From Dehalococcoidia bacterium (GTDB taxonomy: Bacteria; Chloroflexota; Dehalococcoidia; Dehalococcoidales; RBG-16-60-22), in assembly GCA_011192005.1 (NCBI GenBank), contig DUFB01000064.1, positions 16,394 to 48,467 on the forward strand: a stretch of 32,074 nt of DNA, in the 5' to 3' direction. The notes under the pieces are model-generated. The model ran no database searches and had not been told where the DNA came from. It worked only from the letters and a program-made list of their open reading frames with translations. Shown in pieces: positions 5,940 to 14,875 of this stretch. Each line of letters opens with the position of its first letter. Within the stretch, counting starts at the first letter, position 1. The position numbers and the translations under genes are program-made.

Positions 5940-7145
5940 ATGGAAGATAGCATTGACCTTATTCCCGGTGGTGGGGTAACGTCACCCCGGGGATTTTTAG
6001 CTGGTGCCACCAGTGCTGGTATCAGGGATAAATATATCGGACGTCTTGACCTCGGTATTCTTTGTTCTCAGGTTACCTGCACAGCGGCGGCTGTTTTCAG
6101 CACGAATAAGGTAAAGGCGGCCCCTCTTATTCTGAGTGAGCAGAAACTGCAGAAGAACAAGGTAAGGGCGGTGGTAATCAACAGCGGTTGCGCCAACTCG
6201 AATACTGGGAAGCAGGGCATTCAGGATGCGCAGCAGATGGGGGAATGGGCTGCTCTACAAGTGGGCACCACCGCGGATGAGGTGCAGGTATCCAGTACCG
6301 GGGTAATCGGCACCTATTTGCCGATGGAACGTATCCGGAGCGGCATCGAGAGGATAGTCCTTTCTGCTGAAGGTGGACACGAGTTAGCCCAGGCTATCAT
6401 GACAACGGATACTGTACCCAAGGAGGTGGCGGTTAAAGCGGGTGATTTCGTCATCGGGGGGATGGCAAAAGGGTCGGGCATGATTCACCCTGACCTGGCA
6501 ACGATGCTTTGTTTTCTCACCACTGATGCCGATGTTGAAGTAAATTTTCTGAAGAAATCACTCAGGGAAGCTGTAGATGTATCTTTTAACATGCTCTCGG
6601 TGGATGGTGATAACAGCACCAACGACACGGTGCTTATCATGGCGAACGGAGGGGCGGGAGGGGAGAAAATAACAGCCGGCAACCGGCAGGCTAGGATATT
6701 CGGGAAGGCTCTGGAAAAGGTATGCTTACATCTGACGAAGGAAATTGCTCGAGATGGTGAGGGGGCGACCAAGCTGATTGAAATCACCGTTTGCGGCGCG
6801 GCGAGCGATACCGAAGCGCGGACAGCGGCTCGGACGATTGTAAGCTCCTCGCTGGTCAAGGCAGCGGTACACGGCAGTGACCCCAACTGGGGCAGAGTGG
6901 TGGCGGCAGCGGGACGGAGCGGCGCAGAGTTGGTTACGGATAAGCTGGAACTGGAGATAGGCGGAATCCGTGTGGTGAACGGGGGAGAGCCCGTTCCCTA
7001 TGATAAAGAAAAAGTAGTGAAGCATATGGATGGGCAGGAAGTGTTAATGAAGCTGGATTTACATCTGGGCAACGGGAAGGCGACAGCATGGGGTTGCGAT
7101 CTTTCCGAGGAATATGTGACCATTAATAGCGACTATACAACATAA
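5940..7145 (+). CDS. argJ: Glutamate N-acetyltransferase / ornithine acetyltransferase (ArgJ)
   Basis: ArgJ moves the acetyl group from N-acetylornithine to glutamate, recycling it in arginine synthesis; bifunctional forms also use acetyl-CoA. The 401-residue length is normal. The autocleavage site is seen in KGSGMIHPDLATMLCF: the chain is cut before Thr188, the nucleophile of the beta chain. MTTDTVPK (about 154-161), NSGCANSNTG (81-90) and the C-terminal YVTINSDYTT are also conserved. Asp replaces the more usual Asn-Met in the P-N-M-A-T-M element (here P-D-L-A-T-M), a mild change. Start: ATG 5940 matches the family N-terminus; it has no ribosome site but a TGATATAGT box eight bases upstream. 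First gene of the arginine cluster. Whether it is mono- or bifunctional cannot be told here; no argA-like gene is in the window. Confidence 0.97.
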   Translation: MEDSIDLIPGGGVTSPRGFLAGATSAGIRDKYIGRLDLGILCSQVTCTAAAVFSTNKVKAAPLILSEQKLQKNKVRAVVINSGCANSNTGKQGIQDAQQMGEWAALQVGTTADEVQVSSTGVIGTYLPMERIRSGIERIVLSAEGGHELAQAIMTTDTVPKEVAVKAGDFVIGGMAKGSGMIHPDLATMLCFLTTDADVEVNFLKKSLREAVDVSFNMLSVDGDNSTNDTVLIMANGGAGGEKITAGNRQARIFGKALEKVCLHLTKEIARDGEGATKLIEITVCGAASDTEARTAARTIVSSSLVKAAVHGSDPNWGRVVAAAGRSGAELVTDKLELEIGGIRVVNGGEPVPYDKEKVVKHMDGQEVLMKLDLHLGNGKATAWGCDLSEEYVTINSDYTT

Positions 7146-7165
7146 TATATTTGGGTTTTAAAATA

Positions 7166-7960
7166 ATGGAAAAAGTAACGGTTATAAAAATAGGCGGTTC
7201 CACTCTGGGCAACCATGATACTACTATCGATGATTTAGTGGCTCTTCAGAAGCGGGGTGAATCGCTGGTGGTTGTTCACGGCGGCGGTAACAGAGTTACC
7301 GAATGGCTAAAACGACAGGGAGTGACAACGGAGTTCGTGCACGGCGAACGTGTGACCGATGCCACAGCGCTGGAGGTGGCCACCGCTGTGCTGGCGGGAC
7401 TGGTTAATAAAGAAATCGTTGCGGCAATCAATAACAGGGGAGGAAGGGCTATCGGGGTCAGCGGTATTGACGGCTCTCTCATCGAGGGGAGGGTGAAAAG
7501 CCGGGAAATGGGATATGTCGGCGAGGCGGTGAATATCAATCCGCAGATTCTGGAAACCCTGCTTCAGTCGGGTTTTATGCCCATAGTCTCATCGATGAGC
7601 CTGTACGCCGTCGATAGACTTTCTGGCGCTGCCCAGATATTGAATATCAATGCTGACCCAACCGCCGGCGATCTGGCGGCCGCGTTAAGGGCTGAAAAGC
7701 TGATCTTCCTTACCAACGTGGCCGGAATTAATGATGCCTCCGGTAAGGTGATACCGCGTCTTGCTGCCAGGAAGGCCCAGTCACTGGTGGAGTCCGGGGT
7801 AATATCGGGTGGGATGATACCTAAACTAAATGCCTGTTTAACAGCTTTAAATGTTGGGGCGACAGCCCGTATAATAGATGGTAGACAGCTAAATGCCCTG
7901 ATGAACGAATATAAGGGTAGGGGTGGGGGAACTACCGTATACAAGGAGTCAGATGACTGA
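7166..7960 (+). CDS. argB: Acetylglutamate kinase (ArgB)
   Basis: Phosphorylates N-acetylglutamate, the second step of arginine synthesis. An amino-acid-kinase fold of 264 residues from ATG 7166. Visible motifs are V-I-K-I-G-G-S at the N-terminus, VVVHGGGNRV, the N-acetylglutamate-binding INADPTAGDLAAAL segment (usually N-A-D-T-A-A; here with a Pro inserted after Asp), FLTNVAGI and SGGMIPK near the C-terminus. A TTG five codons earlier is possible but the ATG matches family starts. The N-terminal helix used by arginine-sensitive hexameric forms is absent, so feedback control at this enzyme is less likely; that is inference. It begins 20 bases after argJ and overlaps argD by eight bases. Confidence 0.95.
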   Translation: MEKVTVIKIGGSTLGNHDTTIDDLVALQKRGESLVVVHGGGNRVTEWLKRQGVTTEFVHGERVTDATALEVATAVLAGLVNKEIVAAINNRGGRAIGVSGIDGSLIEGRVKSREMGYVGEAVNINPQILETLLQSGFMPIVSSMSLYAVDRLSGAAQILNINADPTAGDLAAALRAEKLIFLTNVAGINDASGKVIPRLAARKAQSLVESGVISGGMIPKLNACLTALNVGATARIIDGRQLNALMNEYKGRGGGTTVYKESDD

Positions 7961-9140
7961 CTGGCGGGAACTGGAAAAAAAGTATTATATGCAGACCAAT
8001 ATACGCATCCCGGTGACGCTGGTGCGGGGAGAGGGTATGAAGGTCTGGGACGATACGGGTAAAGAGTACCTGGACTGTGTCGGCGGGCTGGCGACCGATT
8101 CACTCGGACATTGCCACCCGGTTGTGATTAATGCCGTCACCGAGCAGGTTCGCACCCTCATCCAGACTTCACTCTGGTATTTCACCGTTCCGCAGGTAAA
8201 ACTGGCGCAACTGCTGGTGGAGAACAGCTGCTTCGACCGCGTGTTTATTTGTAACAGCGGGCTGGAAGCCAATGAAGGTGCCGTTAAACTTGCCCGGCGT
8301 TACGGCCACCTGAAACTCAACGGGGCTTACGAGGTAATAACCACCGGCGGTTCCTTTCACGGTCGGTCTCTGGCGATGACAGCCGCCAGCGGACAGCCCA
8401 CCATGCATGCTCAGTACGTTCCGCTTCCGGTGGGGTTTGTCAACGTGGCTAACAATGATATCGAAGCCGTCAGGGCGGCAACTACGGATAAAACATGCGC
8501 GGTAATGCTGGAACCTTTGCAGGGAGAAGGCGGCGTGAACGTTGCCGATGAGGATTACCTGAAAAAGGTACGGGAATGGTGCGACCAGAAAGGAATACTG
8601 CTTATCCTGGACGAAGTTCAAACGGGGATATGTCGCCTCGGGCCGCTCTTCGGCTATCAATTATACGGCATCGAGCCCGATGTAATCTCGCTGGCCAAGG
8701 GTCTGGGCAGCGGCATACCCATCGGAGCGTTGCTGGCTAAAGAGCATGCCGCGGTATTTATTCCCGGCGACCATAACTCAACATTCGGCGGTAACCCGGT
8801 TACCAGCGCCGCAGCCTGTGCTGTACTGAAATATATCATTGATAATGATCTCCCCTCGCGGGTTACCAAGGTCGGCCAGTATCTCATGGGCAAGCTGGCC
8901 GGACTTAAGGAGAAATATCCGTTTATCACCGAGGTGCGAGGGCGGGGATTGCTGGTGGCGTTCGAATTGAAAGAAGATATCGCTCAGGATATTTTAATGG
9001 AATGCCTCCATAAAGGACTTCTGGTCAATAGAGTCAAGCCGAATGCCGTTCGCCTGGTACCGCCTCTGATTATTACCGATAAAGAAGTGGACCAGGCTGT
9101 CGATATTCTTGATGATGTATTGTCTGGAATTAAAATATAA
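7953..9140 (+). CDS. argD: Acetylornithine aminotransferase (ArgD)
   Basis: PLP-dependent class III aminotransferase that converts N-acetylglutamate semialdehyde to N-acetylornithine with glutamate as donor. 395 residues. Motifs: NSGLEANEGAVKLAR (phosphate/cofactor region, about 101-115), TGGSFHGRSL (131-140), LDEVQTG with Asp220, and SLAKGLGSGIPIGA with Lys249 as the PLP Schiff-base lysine. The start at ATG 7953 is set by AAGGAG (7943-7948) and overlaps the end of argB, indicating translational coupling. Close relatives include other class III enzymes (for example GABA or ornithine aminotransferases), but the argB overlap makes ArgD by far the best call. Confidence 0.95.
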   Translation: MTDWRELEKKYYMQTNIRIPVTLVRGEGMKVWDDTGKEYLDCVGGLATDSLGHCHPVVINAVTEQVRTLIQTSLWYFTVPQVKLAQLLVENSCFDRVFICNSGLEANEGAVKLARRYGHLKLNGAYEVITTGGSFHGRSLAMTAASGQPTMHAQYVPLPVGFVNVANNDIEAVRAATTDKTCAVMLEPLQGEGGVNVADEDYLKKVREWCDQKGILLILDEVQTGICRLGPLFGYQLYGIEPDVISLAKGLGSGIPIGALLAKEHAAVFIPGDHNSTFGGNPVTSAAACAVLKYIIDNDLPSRVTKVGQYLMGKLAGLKEKYPFITEVRGRGLLVAFELKEDIAQDILMECLHKGLLVNRVKPNAVRLVPPLIITDKEVDQAVDILDDVLSGIKI

Positions 9141-9263
9141 TAGTTACTGGAAATCTGAAAAACACTGATATTCAAATAAATAGACCGATTTGGAATATCA
9201 CGATTTCTGGTGTTTTCCCCTGATTATTCCTCCTGGTTGGTATCATTTCGTGCAGAGATTGTG

Positions 9264-10073
9264 ATGACTAAAGAAATAGGAATTCACGAGCCAAGTTTAT
9301 CATCATATGATGAGGCGGAAGTGCCCAAGTCCGTTCTGGATAATGCTATCAGGTATGCCGGGGAGTTGTTCGGGAAAAACCAGGAAAGAATAAAAAGGTA
9401 TAAAGACCAGCTTGTAGGAATGTACATGGAAGTTAAGGGTAACGACGTTGTTATTATCTTTAACTCGGGTGGCTGGGGGTGGAACTTAACGCAACAAACT
9501 CCCGGATGGGCCGGCATATTAGACGGTATCAAGTCAGAATTGAATAACCTCGGTTACAGCTCGATTGTACTCAATTACCGTCGGACGGGAAAGGGGGTAT
9601 TCGGGTGCGTGCAGGAGTTCTTCGAATCGGCCAGAGGGTATCCCAGTAGAGCCGAGGACCTGGCGAAACGCATAGAGTTTCTTACCGAGAATATACCGGA
9701 TGTCAGGGTCATTATTACCGGAGAGAGTACGGGCACCGTTATTACTGACAGGACTATGGTGCTATTAAGGGATAATCTACATGTTTACAGCATTCAGACG
9801 GGCATGCCCTTCTGGCATAAACCCGGTTTTTCCGGCAGGACATTACTGATAAATACCAACGGGAGGACTGTAGACACTTTCAGTGATGGAAAGGTTCCGG
9901 TGATAGTACGCAAAAGTTTCAAGAGCTGGATTGGATTATCATCACCAGAAGATGAGCCCGGCGACATAATAAGCTGGCTCAAGGCACCGGGACATCACTA
10001 TACATGGGAATATCCCGGGGTATATACTAAGGTGATAGAATTTTTACAGACTCATTTCATTGAGGTAAAATAA
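9264..10073 (+). CDS. Alpha/beta hydrolase-like protein inside the arginine cluster
   Basis: A protein of 269 residues from ATG 9264 (a GTG at 9210 would add 18 residues; neither has a strong ribosome site). No well-known family is recognised. It has alpha/beta-hydrolase traits: a strand VVIIFNSGGWGWN (oxyanion-like loop), IVLNYRRTGKG, a nucleophile elbow I-T-G-E-S-T-G with Ser155, and a late GHH segment (APGHHYTWEYPG) that could supply the base. The first 60 residues are charged and helical. No signal peptide. It sits between argD and argG on the same strand with 123 bases before it and 25 after, so it is probably read with the arginine genes. A hydrolase in this place could act as a deacylase, but argJ already recycles the acetyl group; that idea is speculative. 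Confidence 0.7.
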   Translation: MTKEIGIHEPSLSSYDEAEVPKSVLDNAIRYAGELFGKNQERIKRYKDQLVGMYMEVKGNDVVIIFNSGGWGWNLTQQTPGWAGILDGIKSELNNLGYSSIVLNYRRTGKGVFGCVQEFFESARGYPSRAEDLAKRIEFLTENIPDVRVIITGESTGTVITDRTMVLLRDNLHVYSIQTGMPFWHKPGFSGRTLLINTNGRTVDTFSDGKVPVIVRKSFKSWIGLSSPEDEPGDIISWLKAPGHHYTWEYPGVYTKVIEFLQTHFIEVK

Positions 10074-10098
10074 TAAGGTTTTTATATGGAGGACAGGT

Positions 10099-11346
10099 TT
10101 GGCAGAGAAAGTTGTACTGGCTTATAGCGGTGGCCTTGATACATCGGTAGCTATTAAGTGGTTAAAGGATAAGTATCATCTGGATGTTATCGCGGTAAAT
10201 ATCGATGTCGGTTGTGTTAAAGATTATTCAGCCCTGTGTCAGAAAGCGCTGGACATCGGCGCCGTTAAGGCGCTGGTCATCGATGGCAAAGAACTTTTTG
10301 TGAAATACTTCGTCTTCCCCGCCCTTCAGGCGGATGCGCTCTATGAAGGGCAGTACCCGCTGTCCACCGCCTTATCCCGTCCGCTGATGGCAAAAATCCT
10401 GGTAGATACGGCTATCGAGGAGGGCGCTACGACCATAGTCCATGGCTGTACGGGTAAGGGGAATGACCAGGTACGGTTTGAGGTGAGTATTAGTGCCCTG
10501 GCCCCTGATATAAAAATAATGGCTCCGGCACGAGAATGGAAAATGACACGTGAAGAGACGATTGATTACGCCCGAAAAAACGGTATTCCTATCCCTGTAT
10601 CGGTCAAAAGCCCGTATTCCATCGATGAAAGCCTCTGGGGGCGGGCCATTGAGTGCGGAGTGCTGGAAGACCCCTGGACAGAACCTCCCGATGACGTTTT
10701 TACCTGGACCACATCACCCAGCCAGGCCCCCGACAAGGCGCAATACCTGGAGATAGAATTCAAGCGGGGCATTCCTGTAAGGCTTGATGGCGAAGAGATG
10801 GACGGAGTGAAGCTGATTCAGCAACTTAATGAGATAGGCGGGCGACATGGTATCGGGAGAATAGACCATATAGAAAATCGCGTGGTCGGTATAAAGTCGC
10901 GGGAGATATACGAGGTACCCGCAGCCATGATATTGCTGCAGGCTCATCAGGCACTGGAAATGATGACACTTTCACGGGAACAGATGCGCTTTAAGGAAAA
11001 AGTAGCCATGGAGTATGCCGACCTTATCTATAACGGCCTGTGGTTCAGCCAGCTTAACCGTGACCTTTCCGCATATATCATGAGCTCGCAGTTGTATGTT
11101 ACCGGGACAGTTCGGTTAAAGCTGTATAAAGGGCACTCGCTCGTCGTGGGACGCCAGTCACCCAGGTCGCTGTATAATATCGGTCTGGCAACCTATGATA
11201 AAGGTGATATATTTAACCAGGATTCCGCTAAGGGATTCATTGACCTCTGGGGTCTTTCGGTAAAAACTCAGGCACAGGTTCAGCTATTGGGTGATAAAGA
11301 AGGGCCTCTCAGTATTATAGGTCCTGAAGAACCCGAGGAGAGTTGA
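10099..11346 (+). CDS. argG: Argininosuccinate synthase (ArgG)
   Basis: Joins citrulline and aspartate using ATP. 415 residues. The N-terminal PP-loop is AYSGGLDTSVA (residues 8-18). Further family features are HGCTGKGNDQVRFE, the citrulline/aspartate-binding region, and SPYSIDESLWGRAIECG with the conserved D-E-S-L-W-G-R. The start is TTG at 10099, five bases after GGAGGA; the next residues AEKVVLAYSGG match the normal N-terminus, so no ATG start fits better. The stop is one base before the argH ATG, so argG and argH are almost certainly translated together. The enzyme is cytoplasmic and tetrameric in known cases. Confidence 0.96.
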   Translation: MAEKVVLAYSGGLDTSVAIKWLKDKYHLDVIAVNIDVGCVKDYSALCQKALDIGAVKALVIDGKELFVKYFVFPALQADALYEGQYPLSTALSRPLMAKILVDTAIEEGATTIVHGCTGKGNDQVRFEVSISALAPDIKIMAPAREWKMTREETIDYARKNGIPIPVSVKSPYSIDESLWGRAIECGVLEDPWTEPPDDVFTWTTSPSQAPDKAQYLEIEFKRGIPVRLDGEEMDGVKLIQQLNEIGGRHGIGRIDHIENRVVGIKSREIYEVPAAMILLQAHQALEMMTLSREQMRFKEKVAMEYADLIYNGLWFSQLNRDLSAYIMSSQLYVTGTVRLKLYKGHSLVVGRQSPRSLYNIGLATYDKGDIFNQDSAKGFIDLWGLSVKTQAQVQLLGDKEGPLSIIGPEEPEES

Positions 11347-11347
11347 T

Positions 11348-12715
11348 ATGGCTAATACACGAAGTCGTCTTAAGAAACCCGCTGATAAATCAGTAGTAGC
11401 TTATACGGTATCTTTACCCTATGACAAGCGTCTCTGCAAGTATGATATTGCCGGCAGCATAGCCCATGCCAATATGCTGGCCAAACAGGGTATCATTACG
11501 GACCAGGATGCCGAGTCGATAACCTGGGGTCTGGCGTCTATCCGCGAGGAGATGGAGAAGGGTAAATTATCCTTCAAGGACGAGCAGGAAGATATCCATA
11601 TGGCAATCGAAGCACGCCTTATTGAGAAAATCGGCGAAATCGGCGGTAAGCTCCATACCGCCCGTTCACGGAATGACCAAGTGGCTCTGGATTTACGACT
11701 TTTTATCAAGGAAGTTATCTCGGAGACGGTAGCCAGCGTGAAGAAATTGCAGCTGGCGCTCATTGACTTGGCTGATGCTAATAAAGATGTCGTGATTCCG
11801 GGCTATACCCATTTACAGTCGGCACAACCCGTGCTGCTGGCACATCATCTTCTTGCCTATTATGAGATGTTTGTCCGTGATACCAGCCGGTTCTGGGATT
11901 GTCATAAACGTACGGATGTAATGCCGCTGGGAAGCGGGGCTCTGTCAGGTGTCGGCTACAAAGTGGACCGTGAATTCCTGGCGCGCGAGCTTGGTTTCAG
12001 TCAGGTCAGTCAGAATAGCCTCGACGCCGTTTCTGACCGGGACTTCATTCTGGAATTTGAAGCTGCTGCCAGCATCTGCATGATGCATCTCTCCCGTCTT
12101 GCTGAGGAACTGGTGATATGGTCTTCGGCCGAGTTTGGATTTATCGAGATTGACGGGGCTTTCGCTACCAGCAGCAGCATCATGCCGCAGAAGAAGAACC
12201 CTGATGTAGCCGAGCTGGCGCGGGGCAAGACAGGGCGAGTATACGGAAATCTGATGGCTCTCTTGACCACGATGAAAGCCCTGCCACTGGCCTATAACCG
12301 GGATATGCAGGAAGATAAGCAGGGATTATTTGATACTGTAGATGTCCTCTCATCGACTCTGGAAGTATTTACCGGAATGGTGAAAACGCTGAAGGTCAAA
12401 CCTAAAAATGTCGCGAGGTCGGTACAGCTAGGCTATATCCTGGCTACCGATATGGCCGATTATCTGGTGAAAAAAGGAGAGACTTTCCGTTCAGCCCACG
12501 AGATTGTTGCCAAGCTGGTAAATTATGCCGAGGAAAAAGGAAAGACTTTCGAGCAGCTTAAGGCAAGTGAATTCAAGCAATTTTCACCGCTATTCAATAA
12601 AGACGTTAGTTCAATCACGATTAAATCGTCTCTGGCATCGAGAGATAGCACCGGAGGCACGGCTCCAGGCCAGGTAGCCAAGGCGTTATCGGCAGCCAGG
12701 AAAGCTCTCACCTAG
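11348..12715 (+). CDS. argH: Argininosuccinate lyase (ArgH)
   Basis: Cleaves argininosuccinate to arginine and fumarate, the last step of arginine synthesis. 455 residues, of the fumarase/aspartase superfamily. The signature SSSIMPQKKNPD is at residues 275-286, with the flexible catalytic Ser in the first part. Other conserved parts are DIAGSIAHANML, ARSRNDQVALDLRLF and PGYTHLQSAQPV, where the His acts in catalysis. The ribosome site GAGGAG overlaps the end of argG. The N-terminus has a short basic lead (TRSRLKKPADKS) in place of the usual W-G-G-R-F start, a modest oddity. It ends the arginine cluster and converges with rpmB across 186 bases in which no clear terminator was found. Confidence 0.96.
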   Translation: MANTRSRLKKPADKSVVAYTVSLPYDKRLCKYDIAGSIAHANMLAKQGIITDQDAESITWGLASIREEMEKGKLSFKDEQEDIHMAIEARLIEKIGEIGGKLHTARSRNDQVALDLRLFIKEVISETVASVKKLQLALIDLADANKDVVIPGYTHLQSAQPVLLAHHLLAYYEMFVRDTSRFWDCHKRTDVMPLGSGALSGVGYKVDREFLARELGFSQVSQNSLDAVSDRDFILEFEAAASICMMHLSRLAEELVIWSSAEFGFIEIDGAFATSSSIMPQKKNPDVAELARGKTGRVYGNLMALLTTMKALPLAYNRDMQEDKQGLFDTVDVLSSTLEVFTGMVKTLKVKPKNVARSVQLGYILATDMADYLVKKGETFRSAHEIVAKLVNYAEEKGKTFEQLKASEFKQFSPLFNKDVSSITIKSSLASRDSTGGTAPGQVAKALSAARKALT

Positions 12716-12901
12716 TTTCATGGTCAGGGCAGCGGTTCTCAACGCGCATGTTCGCAATGACTTAAAATCTCACGATGTGAATCGCCAGAAAATATCAAAC
12801 GTTATGCAAGAGAAGCTTTTTTCTATTTACTATTGTAGATAATGCTGTGTGGTAAAATAATATACTGAGATATAATTATAGAATCGTTGGAGAGGACCAA
12901 A

Positions 12902-13081
12902 TCAGGCAACCTTGTGAAGGGTACGGAGGCATCTCGTGCACAGGTTGAGGCGCTTCTGCTTACCGTCTATGGTAACAGTAGCCGGATGGATATTGGGTGT
13001 CCAGCTTCGATTAGTATGTCGTTTGGAATGACTGACGTTATGACCAAATAGCGGTGTTTTCCCGCATAAATCACATTTCAC
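12902..13081 (-). CDS. rpmB: 50S ribosomal protein L28
   Basis: A 59-residue gene easily missed for its size. It starts at GTG 13081, with AAGGAG (13090-13095) eight bases upstream. The sequence begins MKCDLCGKTPLFGHNVSHSK and continues with RHTNRSWTPNIHPATVTIDG and a C-terminal LCTRCLRTLHK, the classic L28 pattern. Two CxxC pairs (Cys3/Cys6 and Cys48/Cys51) form a zinc ribbon, so this is the zinc-binding form. It lies divergent from fakA, 142 bases apart. In many Gram-positive bacteria rpmB sits beside asp23 and fakA; here asp23 is missing. It is a component of the large ribosomal subunit. Confidence 0.95.
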   Translation of the reverse strand: MKCDLCGKTPLFGHNVSHSKRHTNRSWTPNIHPATVTIDGKQKRLNLCTRCLRTLHKVA

Positions 13082-13115
13082 CCTGGGTTCTCCTTGAATT
13101 TAACGTGTGAGACTA

Positions 13116-13144
13116 TTGCAATATCCCGTGAATAATAGTAACAT
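13116..13144 (+). promoter_or_regulatory. Probable promoter of the fakA-degV operon
   Basis: TTGCAA (13116-13121) and TAACAT (13139-13144) are 17 bases apart, four matches each to consensus. Start near 13151 gives a leader of about 70 bases before the fakA ATG. The region also must hold the rpmB promoter on the other strand. Confidence 0.35.
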
Positions 13145-13187
13145 AATGCATTAAGATTATCAAGAAAAGCAATATCAGAATAACAAC

Positions 13188-13207
13188 CGGGTTCTCAGGT
13201 AAACCCG
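13188..13207 (+). other. Leader hairpin before fakA
   Basis: CGGGTT (13188-13193) pairs with AACCCG (13202-13207) around an eight-base loop. It ends 16 bases before the fakA start and just before the weak ribosome site AAGGATGG (13211-13218). It could tune translation; no regulator is implied. Confidence 0.3.
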
Positions 13208-13223
13208 ATAAGGATGGATAAAG

Positions 13224-14858
13224 ATGACTGAAAGGAAGACTATAGCCGGACAGGACCTGAGGGAAATGTTTTCCGCGGCTGCTTCTTGGTTGGAAAAGAG
13301 TTCTTCTGAGATTGATGCTCTGAATGTTTTTCCCGTACCGGACGGTGATACGGGGACCAATATGATGCTGACGATGCGTTCTACCATGGAGGAAGCTTTC
13401 CGGGCGCCTGACAACAGTGCTGCCGGAGTTGCCAGCGCCATGGCTAAAGGTGCTCTCATGGGAGCCCGCGGTAACAGCGGTGTTATCCTCTCGCAGGTGT
13501 GGCGTGGTCTGGCAGAGGGACTCGCCGGTAAAGAATCCTTCACTACCGCCGATTTTGCCAAAGCCCTGGAACAGGCATCAAAAACGGCGTATAAAGGTGT
13601 CAGCAATCCGGTTGAAGGTACCATGCTTACCGTGATGAAGGCGGCCGCATCGGCGGCTCGTGACCAGGTTGACATCGGTAACGAGGATATCATATCGGTT
13701 TTAGAGGCCGTTGTTGAGGCAGCCAGGGATTCAGTAGCCAATACACCTCTTCTTCTTAAGGTATTGCGAGAAGCAGGAGTAGTCGATGCTGGTGGTCAGG
13801 GTATTTATACCCTCTTCGAAGGCGCTCTACGGTATCTCCGGGGTGAAGTAGAACTCATGCGGCTGCGCAAACCGCAAATAATCGTCAGTGAAATACCGCA
13901 TACGACACCGTTACCACAAACTGCTGTTGTTGATGAAGTCCCCTACGGTTACTGCACCGAATTTATGCTCAAAGGAGAAAAAATTGACACCGAGGCCATT
14001 AAAAAGAGGCTTGAGCATAAAGGCGAGTCTTTGATTGTCGTCGGTGATGAATCGGCGGTAAGAATACATATTCACACTCTGGATCCGGGTAATATCGTCC
14101 ACTGGGCAACCAAACTTGGTACGATGCACCAGGTAAGCATCAGGAACATGGATGAGCAGCATCAGGATTTCTTGGAGATGCAGAAAGAAAGAGTGCCCAC
14201 TGCTGATACTGCCGTCATAACCGTGGTCTCTGGAGAAGGTCTCAACGATATCTTTGCCAGTCTCGGAGCAGCTGTCGTAATACCCGGAGGACAGACCATG
14301 AATCCCAGTACAAAAGATATACTTCAGGCTGTAGAGTCTGCCCCCTCTGACAAGATAATAATCCTGCCTAATAACAAAAATATCATTCTCACCGCTGAAC
14401 AGGTACACTCGTTAACACAAAAGCAGGTAGCCGTAGTACCTACCACGACGATTCCACAGGGAGTGGTAGCGCTCCTCGCTTTCGACTATGAAGCTGATTT
14501 TAAGACAAATACCCGTATCATGGAAAATGCGATCTCGAGCGTGAAATCAATCGAGATAACACGTTCTATTCGTTCCACGAAGGTAAATGGTCTCAAGATA
14601 AGGCGTAAACAACCTATCGGCCTGCTGGATGGCGAGCTTATAGTTGCTGGTAACAGCGATTTGGACGTCCTGAACAAGCTCCTGGATAAAATGGAAATGG
14701 ATAAAGCGGAGATTATCACCATTTATCACGGGGAAGATGTTGAGGCAGCCGAGGCGGAACAAATCAGTGCCGGAATCACTGAGAAATACCCGAAGGTACA
14801 GGTTGAGGTAGTTCGCGGTGGTCAGCCGCACTATAACTATATTATATCAGTAGAGTAG
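13224..14858 (+). CDS. fakA: Fatty acid kinase catalytic subunit FakA (DhaL/DegV-associated)
   Basis: Phosphorylates fatty acids bound to FakB/DegV proteins, giving acyl-phosphate for phospholipid synthesis. 544 residues, normal length. The N-terminal DhaL-type kinase domain has NVFPVPDGDTGTNM (residues 34-47); Asp40 and Asp42 with the following Thr bind Mg-ATP. MGARGNSGVILSQ and DAGGQGIYTL are further nucleotide-domain motifs. The middle domain has GYCTEF with Cys244 and IHIHT with His282 and His284, the residues that bind zinc in characterised FakA. The C-terminal domain is the usual FakB-binding part. ATG 13224 has AAGGATGG upstream. Three FakB-type genes follow at once with gaps of 17, 5 and 31 bases, which strongly supports the role. 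Confidence 0.93.
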   Translation: MTERKTIAGQDLREMFSAAASWLEKSSSEIDALNVFPVPDGDTGTNMMLTMRSTMEEAFRAPDNSAAGVASAMAKGALMGARGNSGVILSQVWRGLAEGLAGKESFTTADFAKALEQASKTAYKGVSNPVEGTMLTVMKAAASAARDQVDIGNEDIISVLEAVVEAARDSVANTPLLLKVLREAGVVDAGGQGIYTLFEGALRYLRGEVELMRLRKPQIIVSEIPHTTPLPQTAVVDEVPYGYCTEFMLKGEKIDTEAIKKRLEHKGESLIVVGDESAVRIHIHTLDPGNIVHWATKLGTMHQVSIRNMDEQHQDFLEMQKERVPTADTAVITVVSGEGLNDIFASLGAAVVIPGGQTMNPSTKDILQAVESAPSDKIIILPNNKNIILTAEQVHSLTQKQVAVVPTTTIPQGVVALLAFDYEADFKTNTRIMENAISSVKSIEITRSIRSTKVNGLKIRRKQPIGLLDGELIVAGNSDLDVLNKLLDKMEMDKAEIITIYHGEDVEAAEAEQISAGITEKYPKVQVEVVRGGQPHYNYIISVE

Positions 14859-14875
14859 AAAGGCGGTGTTGGGAT

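Noticed and set aside
7564-8103. Long minus-strand open frame of 179 codons across argB and argD.
   Set aside because: It lies opposite two well-recognised, overlapping arginine genes; the predicted protein is Pro/Ser-rich shadow sequence.
12716-12901. Possible terminator between the convergent argH and rpmB, suggested by AAGCTTTTTTC near 12835.
   Set aside because: Only a four-pair AT-rich stem can be formed next to the T run; no convincing hairpin on either strand.
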